DNA from: Halotia branconii CENA392
GTDB lineage: Bacteria; Cyanobacteriota; Cyanobacteriia; Cyanobacteriales; Nostocaceae
Direction of reading: 5' to 3'
NCBI RefSeq assembly: GCF_029953635.1
Contig: NZ_CP124543.1
Span: forward strand, 971,455-1,035,454
Length of the DNA: 64,000 nt
Position numbers and translations under genes: made by a program. Numbering within the stretch: the stretch's first letter is position 1; each line of letters starts with the position of its first letter. The notes under the pieces were generated by a model. That model saw only the letters and a list, made by a program, of their open reading frames with translations. It was not told the DNA's origin and ran no database searches. Positions 18,706-27,585 of this stretch are shown one piece after another.

Positions 18706-19091
18706 AAAACTCTAAGAAGTCGGTGCAACTGGAAACTTGTTGTTGTTAGTGAACGTCACCAAATTAAACAGCTAAAAACGACCTTTTCAGGTGCATCTAC
18801 AAGAGCAGACAAATCATATAGCCCAACTTGCGTAAACTCGCATCCCTGTCTTTTAAATGCAGCACGGTTTTCTTACCAAGCTACTGTATTGCTGATTTGC
18901 GATCGCGTGTTTGCAAACAAAAGGTACTTTGTGATTGAACTGTATCTAGTTAAGTAGCCAAAGGTTCTCCACTTTGACCAGAGTCATCTAAAAAAGGGAC
19001 GAGATTTGGGTAATATAAAGGAACTATCTTTTTCTGCATGGCGGATACCAACAGAAAAGCTCTGTTTCTCATAACCCTTGGAGATATTTCT
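18706..19091. other. Gap upstream of psbI
   Basis: Nothing coding is recognised. The last 70 bases must carry the psbI leader, and GGAG at 19079-19082 is the probable ribosome site. Two interior stretches resemble broken codons, but I could not assign them. Confidence 0.35.
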
Positions 19092-19208
19092 ATGGTGACT
19101 TTAAAAATCGCTGTTTATATTGTTGTTGCTTTCTTCGTGAGTATCTTTATCTTCGGATTTTTGTCAAATGACCCAGCTCGTAACCCCGGTCGTCGGGATG
19201 CAGAGTAA
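19092..19208 (+). CDS. psbI: Photosystem II reaction centre protein I
   Basis: This 38-residue open frame reads [20 protein letters not shown] and continues [18 protein letters not shown]. It matches PsbI, a single-helix subunit at the periphery of the photosystem II core next to CP43 and D1, in length, hydrophobic helix and the invariant DPARNPGR tail. GGAG lies nine bases upstream of the ATG. The gene stands alone upstream of the DUF3769 gene. It is easily missed by size-filtered gene finders. Confidence 0.97.
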   Translation: MVTLKIAVYIVVAFFVSIFIFGFLSNDPARNPGRRDAE

Positions 19209-19426
19209 TTCCCGATAATTATCCGCGACTGCCGGTAGGCGAAAAACACCAGACTTAAGAACACTTGTTTCAACGGGACGGCAGTTGCTGATGACTCTTT
19301 GCAACGCAGTGTTTTCTTCCGGGCGGTTTGCTGCTTGTAAGCAAAAAGCAAAATCGGAAGGCTAAAAGTGTAAATTCCTCCTTCCGGCTATCAATTGGCT
19401 ATTTGCTAGCTTGATTGTTCCTAGAT

Positions 19427-21907
19427 ATGCTGCATTCAGTTCCACCGCCCGCACTGCTTCCCGTTACCGAACCTGTACAAACTGCAAATTCTATCTCATT
19501 TGCTAGTAATCTTCAGTTTCCTTCTGTCGTAGGAACTGAAAGTAGTACTTCAGAAAATTTAACAAAAGCCCATACACAAAAGGAAACGCCACAAATACCA
19601 AGTGTGCGGCTACTAACTACCACTGAAGCTACTAGAAATAACTCAGTAGCACCTAACTCTCTAGAAACCCTCCCTCCAGAATTTCCTCCTGTCAACGTCT
19701 CTAGGAGTGCTGCCAATTTGGGGCAACCCCAGGTAGTGGGCTATCCCCAAGCCTCTAATTCTGATGACGGCAGTAATTCAAATTTACCTATTGTTCCCAG
19801 CCTCACAAACAGTAGAAACTCATTACCAACCAAAACGCCAGTCTTAGCTGAAAAATTAGCTCCAACAGCACAACAGGCTTCCGGAAAAATCAATATTTCT
19901 GTATCTACTGCTGATTATTCACCAAGTTCTCAACCAGTAAGAAATACTATACAATTTAAGTCTCGCAGCCCGATAAACACATCTGCAACGCCTTCTACTA
20001 TAGAGTTTAACTCAACTCAACAAACTGCACCCGCACCTGCCCCTACGCCTCCAGCCAGAATGAGAGTTGTAGAAGTCACATCAGATCAGCAGGTATATGA
20101 CGAACAACGGCGAATTGTCACAGCACAAGGTAATGTGATAGTGCGCTTTGATGGGGCAGTCATAGATGCCGATCGCTTGCAAGTAAATTTAGACAATTTA
20201 ATTGCCGTTGGGGAAGGTAACGTAGCCTTGACAAGGGGCGATCAGGTATTACGAGGACAACGTTTTACCTATAACTTTGTCCAAGACAGTGGAGAATTAG
20301 AAAATGGTAGGGGAGAGATTAATATCCCCTCAGCCCAAACAGACTTTGCTTTCTCACCTAATGATGTCACAGCAGGTAGTGTACCCCAGCGTCCTCCAAG
20401 CGATCGCATTCGGGCTAATCAGCCTACTACTGGTGTCAGTAGTCCGGGAGGAGTTGATTTTGTGTTAGGTGGTAGGCCAGATGCGAGAAACCTTGCATCA
20501 CCCAAAGCAGGGGGTGTAGTCAAGCGAGTACGGTTTGAGGCTGCACGAATTGAATTTTACCCGCGCGGCTGGCAAGCTAGGGATGTGCGGCTGACTAATG
20601 ACCCGTTTTCGCCGCCAGAACTAGAACTGCGAGCAGATAAAGTAACTCTGACGCGGGAAGCACCGTTAGTAGACCGCATCAAGACAGAGCGCCAGCGTTT
20701 AGTATTTGATCAGGGGATCACTATCCCGATTCCAGTAGATCAGCAGATTATTGACCGTCGCGAAAGAGAAGTTACACCTGCGCTCGTCTCCCCTGGTTTT
20801 GACGGAGATAAACGGGGTGGTTTGTTTGTAGAACGCGGCTTTACACCAGTAGATACAGAACAAACCCGCTGGACAATTACACCCCAGTTTTTTGTGCAGA
20901 AAGCTGTGCAAGAAGGCACAAGTGATATATCCTCGCTATTTGGTGTCAAAACAAAACTAAGTGCTGTTTTGAGTCCACGAGCTTCACTCCGAGGTTCTGG
21001 GGAATTGACCAGTTTAAATTTAAATAAATTAGATGAAAATTTACGGGCAAGTTTGCGATTGCGCCAACAACTAGGCGATATCAATCCCCACATCTTGAAT
21101 TTAGAATACAGCTACCGCGATCGCCTTTATAACGGTACTCTCGGTTTTCAAACTGTCCAGAGTAGTCTGGGTGGTGTAATTATCTCTCCAGTCATTCCTT
21201 TAGGTAATAGTGGTGTTAACCTCAGCTATCAAGCAGGCGCTCAATATATCAACGCCAACACCGACCGCCAAGACTTGCTAGAAGTCAACCGGGAAAACAA
21301 TCGCATCTCCCTAGGTCGCTTACAAGCCAGCGCTGACCTCAGTACTGGTGTATTGTTGTGGCAGGGTAAACCACTACCACCTACACCGACTGAGGGATTA
21401 AAATACACAGCTAATCCTGTAGTTCCTTACTTGCAAGCTGTAGCTGGTGTTACAGCCACTAGTAGTTATTACACTAATGGAGACAACCAAACCACTCTAA
21501 CTGGTAGAGTTGGCTTGGTAGGACAGGTGGGTCATTTTTCTCGCCCCTTTTTAGACTACACGGCTTTTAATGTTATTTATTCCCAAGGCGTAAACAATGG
21601 CTTATCGCCCTTTTTGTTTGATCGTTCTGTAGATAATCGAGTTTTAAGTGCTGGAATTTCCCAACAAATTTACGGGCCATTACGCTTAGGCTTTCAAACA
21701 TCAGTTAACTTGGATACAGGTGAAGAAAGTAGTACCGACTACATTTTAGAATACAGCCGCCGCACTTATGGTCTTACCTTGCGTTACAATCCGGTGTTGG
21801 AATTAGGCGGTATCAGCATCCGGATTAGTGACTTTAACTGGGCTGGCGGTACTGATCCATTTTCTGATGTTAAACCAGTTGTAGGTGGTGTGCGACAGGA
21901 TTATTAA
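19427..21907 (+). CDS. DUF3769 protein with OstA/LptA-like domain and beta-barrel-like C-terminus
   Basis: The protein is about 826 residues. An extended Pro/Ser/Thr-rich N-terminal region (to about residue 210) leads into an OstA/LptA-like strand-rich domain (VTSDQQVYDEQRRIVTAQGN, then VIVRFDGAVIDADRLQVNLD). The last 400 residues have alternating strands and aromatic girdles (LNLEYSYRDRLYNGTLGFQT, YILEYSRRTYGLTLRY) like an outer membrane barrel. This arrangement matches cyanobacterial DUF3769 proteins, which probably take the role of LptD in lipopolysaccharide transport. The start could be the TTG at 19415 or the ATG at 19427. I prefer ATG. No classical signal peptide is visible at either. 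Confidence 0.8.
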   Translation: MLHSVPPPALLPVTEPVQTANSISFASNLQFPSVVGTESSTSENLTKAHTQKETPQIPSVRLLTTTEATRNNSVAPNSLETLPPEFPPVNVSRSAANLGQPQVVGYPQASNSDDGSNSNLPIVPSLTNSRNSLPTKTPVLAEKLAPTAQQASGKINISVSTADYSPSSQPVRNTIQFKSRSPINTSATPSTIEFNSTQQTAPAPAPTPPARMRVVEVTSDQQVYDEQRRIVTAQGNVIVRFDGAVIDADRLQVNLDNLIAVGEGNVALTRGDQVLRGQRFTYNFVQDSGELENGRGEINIPSAQTDFAFSPNDVTAGSVPQRPPSDRIRANQPTTGVSSPGGVDFVLGGRPDARNLASPKAGGVVKRVRFEAARIEFYPRGWQARDVRLTNDPFSPPELELRADKVTLTREAPLVDRIKTERQRLVFDQGITIPIPVDQQIIDRREREVTPALVSPGFDGDKRGGLFVERGFTPVDTEQTRWTITPQFFVQKAVQEGTSDISSLFGVKTKLSAVLSPRASLRGSGELTSLNLNKLDENLRASLRLRQQLGDINPHILNLEYSYRDRLYNGTLGFQTVQSSLGGVIISPVIPLGNSGVNLSYQAGAQYINANTDRQDLLEVNRENNRISLGRLQASADLSTGVLLWQGKPLPPTPTEGLKYTANPVVPYLQAVAGVTATSSYYTNGDNQTTLTGRVGLVGQVGHFSRPFLDYTAFNVIYSQGVNNGLSPFLFDRSVDNRVLSAGISQQIYGPLRLGFQTSVNLDTGEESSTDYILEYSRRTYGLTLRYNPVLELGGISIRISDFNWAGGTDPFSDVKPVVGGVRQDY

Positions 21908-22115
21908 TTAAAGCTTCAGATCTGACATCACCAAAAGCAACATGATACATCAATATCTTTTTCAACTTATGGATGTCTTGCAGTAGAGAATCTAAACTCC
22001 AGTGTGGTAGTTGAGCAAAAGCTTCATCAGTAGGTGCAAAAACTGTCAGAAAATCAGGACTTTTGAGAGTTTCTACAAGTTTCGCCGCTTTAGCAACTTC
22101 TATTAAGAGAAAGGT
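21907..22115 (-). pseudogene. Fasciclin (FAS1) domain fragment
   Basis: Reading the minus strand from 22115, the frame encodes VAKAAKLVETLKSPDFLTVF followed by APTDEAFAQLPHWSLDSLLQ and KLKKILMYHVAFGDV. This is the FAS1 core with the FAPTDEAF motif and the YHV motif of H2. The frame is closed by TAA upstream (22116-22118), has no start, and runs into the end of the preceding gene, so it is a remnant of an extracellular adhesion protein gene. Confidence 0.8.
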
Positions 22116-22186
22116 TAGTTGCAGTTGAGCATACAGCAGTAGATTTATTTACGCTACACGGGTCAGTTGTCAGTTGTCAGTTGTCA

Positions 22187-22379
22187 TACCATTTCACGAA
22201 ATTATTGATACAAATTACTTTTCTTACTCCCCCTGCCTTTGGTCACTGAGTTTCGACACTTCGACAGGCTCAGTGCGGCGCTGCGCGGCAGTTGAGCGTA
22301 GCCGAAACTCAACTACCGCGTAGCCGAAGTGCTGCTTCCCCAGCTTGCCCAAATGTATCAACTTTAAAGTGAAAAGGTA
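22187..22379 (-). mobile_element. MITE family 1, inverted copy
   Basis: The element runs from TACCATTTCACGAAATTATT to CTTTAAAGTGAAAAGGTA, which is the reverse orientation of the 7367-7561 copy, and has the same interior modules. 193 bp, no coding capacity. Confidence 0.8.
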
Positions 22380-22382
22380 TCA

Positions 22383-22470
22383 GCGGTGCATTGAGTTTCG
22401 ACTACTTCGACTTCGCTCAGTACAAGTGCGCTCAACTACCGCGTAGTCTAAGTGTCGAAGTGCTGTCCCC
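22383..22470 (-). repeat. Second repeat module next to the MITE
   Basis: GCATTGAGTTTCGACTACTT through GCGCTCAACTACCGCG repeats the interior of family 1 again, directly beside the complete copy, without terminal repeats. Confidence 0.55.
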
Positions 22471-22527
22471 CTGCTTCTTCTTGACTAGTACTGCTAAACT
22501 GGGGAATAACCACAACAACCACTGAAT

Positions 22528-22767
22528 ATGCTAAAGCGTTCTAAGTTCGAGACCACTCAGTCTCAAATTATGCATCGTGCCGAAGATTTGATTGGTGCAG
22601 CCTCAAATCGTTATCGCATCACAGTTCAGGTGGCAAATCGTGCCAAACGTCGGCGTTACGAAGACTTTGATAATCCTGCGGAAGATGTAATGATGAAGCC
22701 AGTACTGAGGGCAATTATCGAAATGTCTGATGAACTAACTCAACCCGAAATTATTGGCGAATTATAA
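22528..22767 (+). CDS. rpoZ: RNA polymerase omega subunit (cyanobacterial form)
   Basis: The 79-residue protein reads [20 protein letters not shown] and continues [20 protein letters not shown]. This matches cyanobacterial RpoZ, which folds around the beta' C-terminus and supports RNA polymerase assembly. The family's conserved Asn-Arg-Tyr and Ala-(N/K)-RAK segments are intact. It is preceded by repeat-rich DNA and is probably monocistronic. Confidence 0.95.
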   Translation: MLKRSKFETTQSQIMHRAEDLIGAASNRYRITVQVANRAKRRRYEDFDNPAEDVMMKPVLRAIIEMSDELTQPEIIGEL

Positions 22768-23024
22768 AATTTTGTCAGTGGTCAGCGATGCCTGAGTTTC
22801 GATAATTTAACAGGTTCAGTGCAGCGCTACGCGGTAGTTAAAGTGTGGTTAGTAGTCAGTGGTAAAGAGAAAAGTCTAATGGGAGGATACTCTTACCAGA
22901 GAACTTTTCAATCACATGTTTTTAAGGCCACTGGAGTATTAAACCAGATAAAAAACAACTGACAACTGACTATTGACAACTGACCCGCGTGGCGTAAGTA
23001 AAAAATGGCTTTAGAGAAGGTAGG

Positions 23025-23615
23025 ATGAGCAAAAAATCATCGTTCATTCAAGTCTTACTCCAGCCTTGGCAGGCACTCACTGTCTTAATGGTGGTGAGTG
23101 TACTTGTTTTAGGTTTAGGAGTGGGTAAATTAATGCCAACAAATTTACTTGGCATTTCATCAGCCCTAGCTCAAAGAGTAAGTCCTGGAGACGTTTGGCA
23201 GCAAGTGTATCAGCAATTGCCCGACTTACCCAAGGAAAATAAGTATAACCGTAAAGATTCGGGGAAAGTTGCCGACAATAACACCTTAGCAAGTCGTCTA
23301 ATTCGTTATCACATCTATATAAAAGGACGTTCCCCGATTTATCGCTTAGATTGGAAGCTGACTTTGGCTGATTACCTGGGTGTCAATGAAATTATGTATG
23401 ACACCACCTATCCAGGTAATGATACATTACAACAAAATCCGATCGCAGGCGATCGCACCGCCATCAAAAACCTGACTCGTCAGCAAAGAAACGCTTTAGT
23501 ACAAGTTTTAGTTAATATCTTTAATCCCAGTTCTCCAAATACTCAAGTTCCCAGTCCCAGTCCATCAACGCCTTCACAGCAGCCCCAACGAGGAGGTGCT
23601 GATCTATTAAAATAA
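23025..23615 (+). CDS. Conserved cyanobacterial protein with an N-terminal membrane anchor
   Basis: The 196-residue protein has a hydrophobic helix at about residues 16-38 (ALTVLMVVSVLVLGLGVGKL), a probable signal anchor or signal peptide (SSALAQR follows). A conserved globular part DVWQQVYQQLPDLPKENKYN follows, and a low-complexity Pro/Ser/Gln tail closes the chain. I recognise the pattern from unnamed cyanobacterial proteins but know no function. It probably faces the periplasm or lumen. Confidence 0.75.
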   Translation: MSKKSSFIQVLLQPWQALTVLMVVSVLVLGLGVGKLMPTNLLGISSALAQRVSPGDVWQQVYQQLPDLPKENKYNRKDSGKVADNNTLASRLIRYHIYIKGRSPIYRLDWKLTLADYLGVNEIMYDTTYPGNDTLQQNPIAGDRTAIKNLTRQQRNALVQVLVNIFNPSSPNTQVPSPSPSTPSQQPQRGGADLLK

Positions 23616-23866
23616 CTAAGTATCAAAGCTTGCAAAAATAAACACAACTCCTGTTTAGTTATCTAACGGAATAGTTGGACATTTCTAAAGCTATTTGATC
23701 ACATTTGGCAGACACGCACACAGGCTTGTGCTTGTTCATTTGTTAGATTTATCATCTGTTCCTCAATTGTGATATGAGTAATAATAAGCGTTAATTTTGC
23801 GGTTTCTACCAAGAGTGGATTGTGTTTAAGCGATAATAAATACATTTCCCCACAGAAGCGTAGTTT

Positions 23867-25966
23867 ATGACCTGCTGCCTGAACTCAGCTTGCCACAATC
23901 CGCCCAACCCTGATGGCACAATGTTTTGCTCTAACTGTGGTACAGGGTTAGTCGTGTTGAGAAACCACTATCGCCCGATTAAATCATTAGGTGGTGGGGG
24001 ATTTGGTAAAACTTATTTGGCAGAAGATATAGACAAACTAAATGAGCATTGTGTCATCAAGCAATTTGCACCGCAAGTACAAGGAACAGCATCACTCAAC
24101 AAAGCCACAGAATTATTTGAGCAAGAAGCAAAGCGACTGCAACAACTAGGAGAACATTCACAAATTCCGACATTGTTGGCGTACTTTGAAGAAGATACTC
24201 GCCTGTATTTGGTACAGCAATTTATCAACGGGCAAAATTTATTAGATGAATTAAAAAAGCAGGGACTTTTTAACGAGCAAAAAACCAGAGAATTATTGCT
24301 CGATTTGTTATATATTCTCAAAACAGTTCATCAACACAAAGTCATTCACCGCGATATCAAGCCAGAGAATATCATTCGTCGCAGTGATGGCAAGTTGGTG
24401 CTAATTGACTTTGGTGCATCTAAGCAACTGACAATGACGGTAATGCCTCGTCCAGGAACAAAAATTGCTTCCTTTGGTTATGCACCGTTGGAACAGATGC
24501 AGGATGGTGAAGCTTACCCAGCCAGTGATTTATATAGTGTGGGTGCAACTTGCTTTCACCTGTTGAGTGGAATTCACCCTTATCCACTTTTCCTACAGCA
24601 AGGTTACACTTGGGTTGCTAATTGGAGACAGCATTTACCACAACCAGTCAGTCAAGAATTGGGGGAAATGCTGGATAAATTGCTACAAAAAGAATACCAG
24701 CAGCGTTATCAGTCAACTGAGGAAGTCTTACAAGATTTAAATCCCCCACCACCTTCAATACCCCCAACTCAATCAGGGATTCCAGCGCAAGCTTTACCAC
24801 CTGTTATAGTACCTTCTCAACCTCCGATACCAACGCCAGTAGCACCGACAAAGTTACCAGTAAAACTCACGTTAAAACTAAAAGCACGGCAACAAAGATT
24901 ACTTGCGGGTGTGGCTATTACTCTGGGGGGATTAGTGTTAACCCAGTTCGTTGGCTATGTTCGCTATGGCTTATTTCCAACTAATCCCGTATCTCTAATT
25001 GCTAACAAAGATAGCGATGTTTTCTTAAAAAGAACTCTAACAGGGCATTCTTACTGGGTTGGTTCCGTCGCTATAAGCCCTAATGGTAAAACCCTTGTCA
25101 GTGGTAGTGGTGACGGAACCATCAAACTATGGAATTTGGCAACAGGAGAGCAAATCCGCACTTTAATAAGGCATTCCAGCCCAGTTAAGACCTTTACCAT
25201 CAGCCCAGATGGTAAAACCCTTGCTAGTAATGGTGTAATTGATATTCTTGGTAAACGTGATAATGACAAGACCATCAAACTATGGAATCTGGAAACAGGA
25301 AAGCAAATCCGCACTTTCATAGGGCATTCTGACTCGGTTAATTCCGTCACCTTTAGCCCAGATGGCAAAACCCTTGCTAGTGGTAGTGGTAGTTTCTCCT
25401 TTACTCTTAATAATGCTAATAATAGCAATGACAAGACCATCAAACTATGGAATCTGGAAACAGGAAAGCAAATCCGCACTTTCATAGGGCATTCCTCCTG
25501 GATTAATTCCGTCGCCATCAGCCCAGATGGCAAAACCCTTGTCAGTGGTAGTAGTGACGAAACCATCAAACTGTGGAATTTAGAAACAGGAGAGCAAATC
25601 CGCACTTTCACAGGACATTCTGAATCGGTTAATTCCGTCGCCATTAGCCCAGATGGCAAAACCCTTGTCAGTGGTAGTAGTGACGAAACCATCAAACTGT
25701 GGAATTTAGAAACAGGAGAGCAAATCCGCACTTTCACAGGACATTCTGAATCGGTTAATTCCGTCGCCATTAGCCCAGATAGCAAAACCCTTGTCAGTGG
25801 TAGTAGTGACGAAACCATTAAACTGTGGAATTTAGAAACAGGAGAGCAAATCCGCACCTTCACAGGGCATTCTGATCCGGTTAATTCCGTCGCCATCAGT
25901 CCAGATGGCAAAACCCTTGTTAGTGGTAGTAGTGACGAAACCATCAAAATTTGGCGGCTAGAGTAG
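23867..25966 (+). CDS. Ser/Thr protein kinase fused to a seven-repeat WD40 propeller
   Basis: The 699-residue protein has four parts. Residues 3-24 hold a zinc-ribbon-like Cys set (CCLNSAC and FCSNC). The kinase domain spans about 35-300 with the glycine loop LGGGGFGKTYLAED, the ATP Lys in CVIKQF, HRDIKPEN and DFG. A Pro-rich linker and a membrane helix (about 346-368) follow. Seven WD40 repeats (about 388-699) make a complete propeller, with KTIKLWNLETG-type repeat ends. The kinase is cytoplasmic and the propeller probably periplasmic or lumenal, if the helix crosses once. The last repeats are nearly identical in DNA. Its substrate is unknown. Confidence 0.92.
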   Translation: MTCCLNSACHNPPNPDGTMFCSNCGTGLVVLRNHYRPIKSLGGGGFGKTYLAEDIDKLNEHCVIKQFAPQVQGTASLNKATELFEQEAKRLQQLGEHSQIPTLLAYFEEDTRLYLVQQFINGQNLLDELKKQGLFNEQKTRELLLDLLYILKTVHQHKVIHRDIKPENIIRRSDGKLVLIDFGASKQLTMTVMPRPGTKIASFGYAPLEQMQDGEAYPASDLYSVGATCFHLLSGIHPYPLFLQQGYTWVANWRQHLPQPVSQELGEMLDKLLQKEYQQRYQSTEEVLQDLNPPPPSIPPTQSGIPAQALPPVIVPSQPPIPTPVAPTKLPVKLTLKLKARQQRLLAGVAITLGGLVLTQFVGYVRYGLFPTNPVSLIANKDSDVFLKRTLTGHSYWVGSVAISPNGKTLVSGSGDGTIKLWNLATGEQIRTLIRHSSPVKTFTISPDGKTLASNGVIDILGKRDNDKTIKLWNLETGKQIRTFIGHSDSVNSVTFSPDGKTLASGSGSFSFTLNNANNSNDKTIKLWNLETGKQIRTFIGHSSWINSVAISPDGKTLVSGSSDETIKLWNLETGEQIRTFTGHSESVNSVAISPDGKTLVSGSSDETIKLWNLETGEQIRTFTGHSESVNSVAISPDSKTLVSGSSDETIKLWNLETGEQIRTFTGHSDPVNSVAISPDGKTLVSGSSDETIKIWRLE
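25505..25960 (+). repeat. 126-bp tandem WD40 coding repeats
   Basis: AATTCCGTCGCC recurs at 25505, 25631, 25757 and 25883, exactly 126 bases apart (42 codons, one WD40 blade). The units differ by only a few bases, while the upstream blades are clearly diverged. This indicates recent duplication or gene conversion inside the kinase gene. Confidence 0.85.
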
Positions 25967-26050
25967 CGTTAGCGGTAGCGGGGCGTTTAGCCCGTACTGA
26001 GTTCGCTGTTTTGAATATTTAGCTAGATACAGAACAACTAACCTAAACTA
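25922..26050 (+). repeat. Direct repeat A: tail of the WD40 kinase gene and downstream DNA
   Basis: The 3' end of the kinase gene (AAAATTTGGCGGCTAGAGTA) and the following ATTTAGCTAGATACAGAA...CCTAAACTA recur at 26546-26650 in the same order and direction, with small differences. Confidence 0.75.
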
Positions 26051-26063
26051 TCTGGGTAACTTT

Positions 26064-26291
26064 TTATTTATCGTCGCTATTTCCCGCGTCAATTCTCTGT
26101 TTAATCGCTTCCTCAACTGTGCGAATATTTTCCTCTACTTGTATTCCATCTACTGTAGCAAGCGGAGGCATAATTTTCCATTTCAAACTAGGATGATGAA
26201 ACAGCACACGCATAGCTTCTAGATCATCGCGGTGTTCTAATACATATTTTCTCAACTCAGGTACATTCATCTCTTCAAAGTTCGGTTTCAT
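26064..26291 (-). CDS. DUF6887-like small protein
   Basis: The 75-residue protein starts MKPNFEEMNVPELRKYVLEH and continues RDDLEAMRVLFHH. This N-terminus is the DUF6887 pattern, a cyanobacterial family found next to DUF6888. It overlaps the DUF6888 gene by 17 bases on the same strand. The pair has a compact, coupled layout like toxin-antitoxin modules, but I know of no experimental proof of function. Confidence 0.65.
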   Translation of the reverse strand: MKPNFEEMNVPELRKYVLEHRDDLEAMRVLFHHPSLKWKIMPPLATVDGIQVEENIRTVEEAIKQRIDAGNSDDK

Positions 26292-26571
26292 CTACAAACC
26301 TCCAAGGTTCATGAGAGGGTACGATAATTTGTATGTCCTCACTTGCCAAAATATAGATATCTCCAGTTTTGTCATCGAATCTAAACAACCGGATATCACA
26401 ATAGTAGTTAGACAACATTTGACAAACTATTAAACAAGTTATAGCTTGCTGTGCATTGGTATATATAGTATTTTCCTCAATTGTGGCATAAATAATATTA
26501 AGCTTTAAAGGGTTACAAAATCTCGGCCAACAAATGACAACTTGCAGTGGTAGTCGTGACAAAACCATCAA
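26275..26571 (-). CDS. DUF6888-like small protein, start uncertain
   Basis: The conserved part begins at NAQQAITCLIVCQMLSNYY, followed by LFRFDDKTGDIYIL and EIIVPSHEPW-like residues, the DUF6888 pattern. In this frame the only ATG codons lie at 26566-26571, within a copied piece of WD40 sequence read antisense, so the first 30 residues are not native. An ATG nearer the conserved part (about 26488) is in another frame. The gene may have lost its original start, or it may begin at a non-standard codon near 26480. Confidence 0.55.
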   Translation of the reverse strand: MMVLSRLPLQVVICWPRFCNPLKLNIIYATIEENTIYTNAQQAITCLIVCQMLSNYYCDIRLFRFDDKTGDIYILASEDIQIIVPSHEPWRFVDETEL

Positions 26572-26650
26572 AATTTGGCGGCTAGAGTAGTAAGTGCTGA
26601 GTTAGCAGTTTTGAGTATTTAGCTAGATACAGAAAAAGTAACCTAAACTA
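26546..26650 (+). repeat. Direct repeat B: copied tail of the WD40 kinase gene
   Basis: AGTGGTAGTCGTGACAAAAC codes for the last WD40 residues (GSRDKTIKIWRLE and stop) without the rest of a gene, followed by TTTAGCTAGATACAGAA and CCTAAACTA as in 25922-26050. It is a partial duplicate on the far side of the DUF6887/6888 pair. Confidence 0.75.
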
Positions 26651-26670
26651 ATAGAATCTGAATAAATAGC

Positions 26671-26690
26671 TTAATCAAGATTATCTGGAT
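26671..26690 (+). repeat. Direct repeat left of the Uma2 gene
   Basis: TTAATCAAGATTATCTGGAT occurs here and again, identical, at 27368-27387. The match extends one base further upstream (a C). Confidence 0.8.
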
Positions 26691-26741
26691 TTATCTCATC
26701 TCAGTTCTATGATAGAAACAAGCCACTCTCTGGTTTAATTT

Positions 26742-27335
26742 ATGTCTCCCCTTGTCTTGGAAAAACCTTCGACCTCTAATACTTCTTACGTTCTTCTATA
26801 CAATGTCAGTTGGGAACAGTTAGAACAGCTTGATGTCGCCCTTACAGGAACAAGCGCACGACTAACTTATTTAGATGGGATTCTTGAAATTATGTCCCCA
26901 CTTTCTGACGACCATGAGGATAACAAAAAAACTCTGGCGATGTTGCTGGAAGTTTATATGCGGGCAAAGAATATCCGCTTTTATGGACGGGGAAGTGCAA
27001 CTATAGGTAAACAAGAAGACAAAACTCGGCGAGAACCAGATGAGTCTTATAATTTAGGCACAAAAAAATCTATTCCTGATTTAATTGTGGAAATAACTGT
27101 CACGAGTGGTGGAATTAATAAGCTACAAATTTATCAACGTTTGCGAGTACCTGAAGTTTGGTTTTGCGAAGATGGTTTATTATCAGTTTATTGTCTGCAA
27201 GTTGATAGCTATATAAAAGTTCCTAAAAGTACTTTATTGCCTGATTTGGATTTGGATTTGTTAGCAAAATATGCACTAAGGGCTGACCAATATGATGCTG
27301 TGACTGAATATAGTGAGATAATCACTAAGGAATAG
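26742..27335 (+). CDS. Uma2-family (DUF820) endonuclease-like protein
   Basis: The 197-residue protein shows the Uma2 pattern: an N-terminal strand VSWEQLEQLDVALTGTSARL, a YLDGILEIMSPLSDDHEDNK start block, the acidic RREPDESYNLG, and the PD-(D/E)XK-like KKSIPDLIVEITVTSGGINK followed by VPEVWFCEDG. It belongs to a different subgroup from the copy at 15417. Role unknown. The gene is bracketed by identical 20-21 bp direct repeats, suggesting a cassette gained or lost by recombination. Confidence 0.88.
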   Translation: MSPLVLEKPSTSNTSYVLLYNVSWEQLEQLDVALTGTSARLTYLDGILEIMSPLSDDHEDNKKTLAMLLEVYMRAKNIRFYGRGSATIGKQEDKTRREPDESYNLGTKKSIPDLIVEITVTSGGINKLQIYQRLRVPEVWFCEDGLLSVYCLQVDSYIKVPKSTLLPDLDLDLLAKYALRADQYDAVTEYSEIITKE

Positions 27336-27367
27336 TAATTCAGCAATTGAATAATCACAACATAAAC

Positions 27368-27387
27368 TTAATCAAGATTATCTGGAT
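27368..27387 (+). repeat. Direct repeat right of the Uma2 gene
   Basis: Identical to 26671-26690. The two copies enclose the complete Uma2 gene and its likely promoter. Confidence 0.8.
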
Positions 27388-27585
27388 CTATGCCAAGCAA
27401 TGTCTGAAGTTACGTTAAGTTATAATCAGCAGTCCAACGTTTAAAACAAATGAACTGAAAACTTGCCGAAGCACAAGAAAAACTGCCAGAGGTAATTGAT
27501 ACTATTACCTCAGAACCTCAATTAATCTTCAAGCAGTATAAATTTAGTTGCTGCGATTGTAGAACATAAATTTTTTCAATACTTC

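Noticed and set aside
25051-25947. A 298-codon minus-strand open frame over the WD40 part
   Set aside because: It is the antisense shadow of regular WD40 repeats, with a repetitive composition and no independent start signal or family match.
25505-25960. Regularly spaced repeats resembling a CRISPR array
   Set aside because: The units are 126 bp, coding and uninterrupted by unique spacers. They are WD40 blades.
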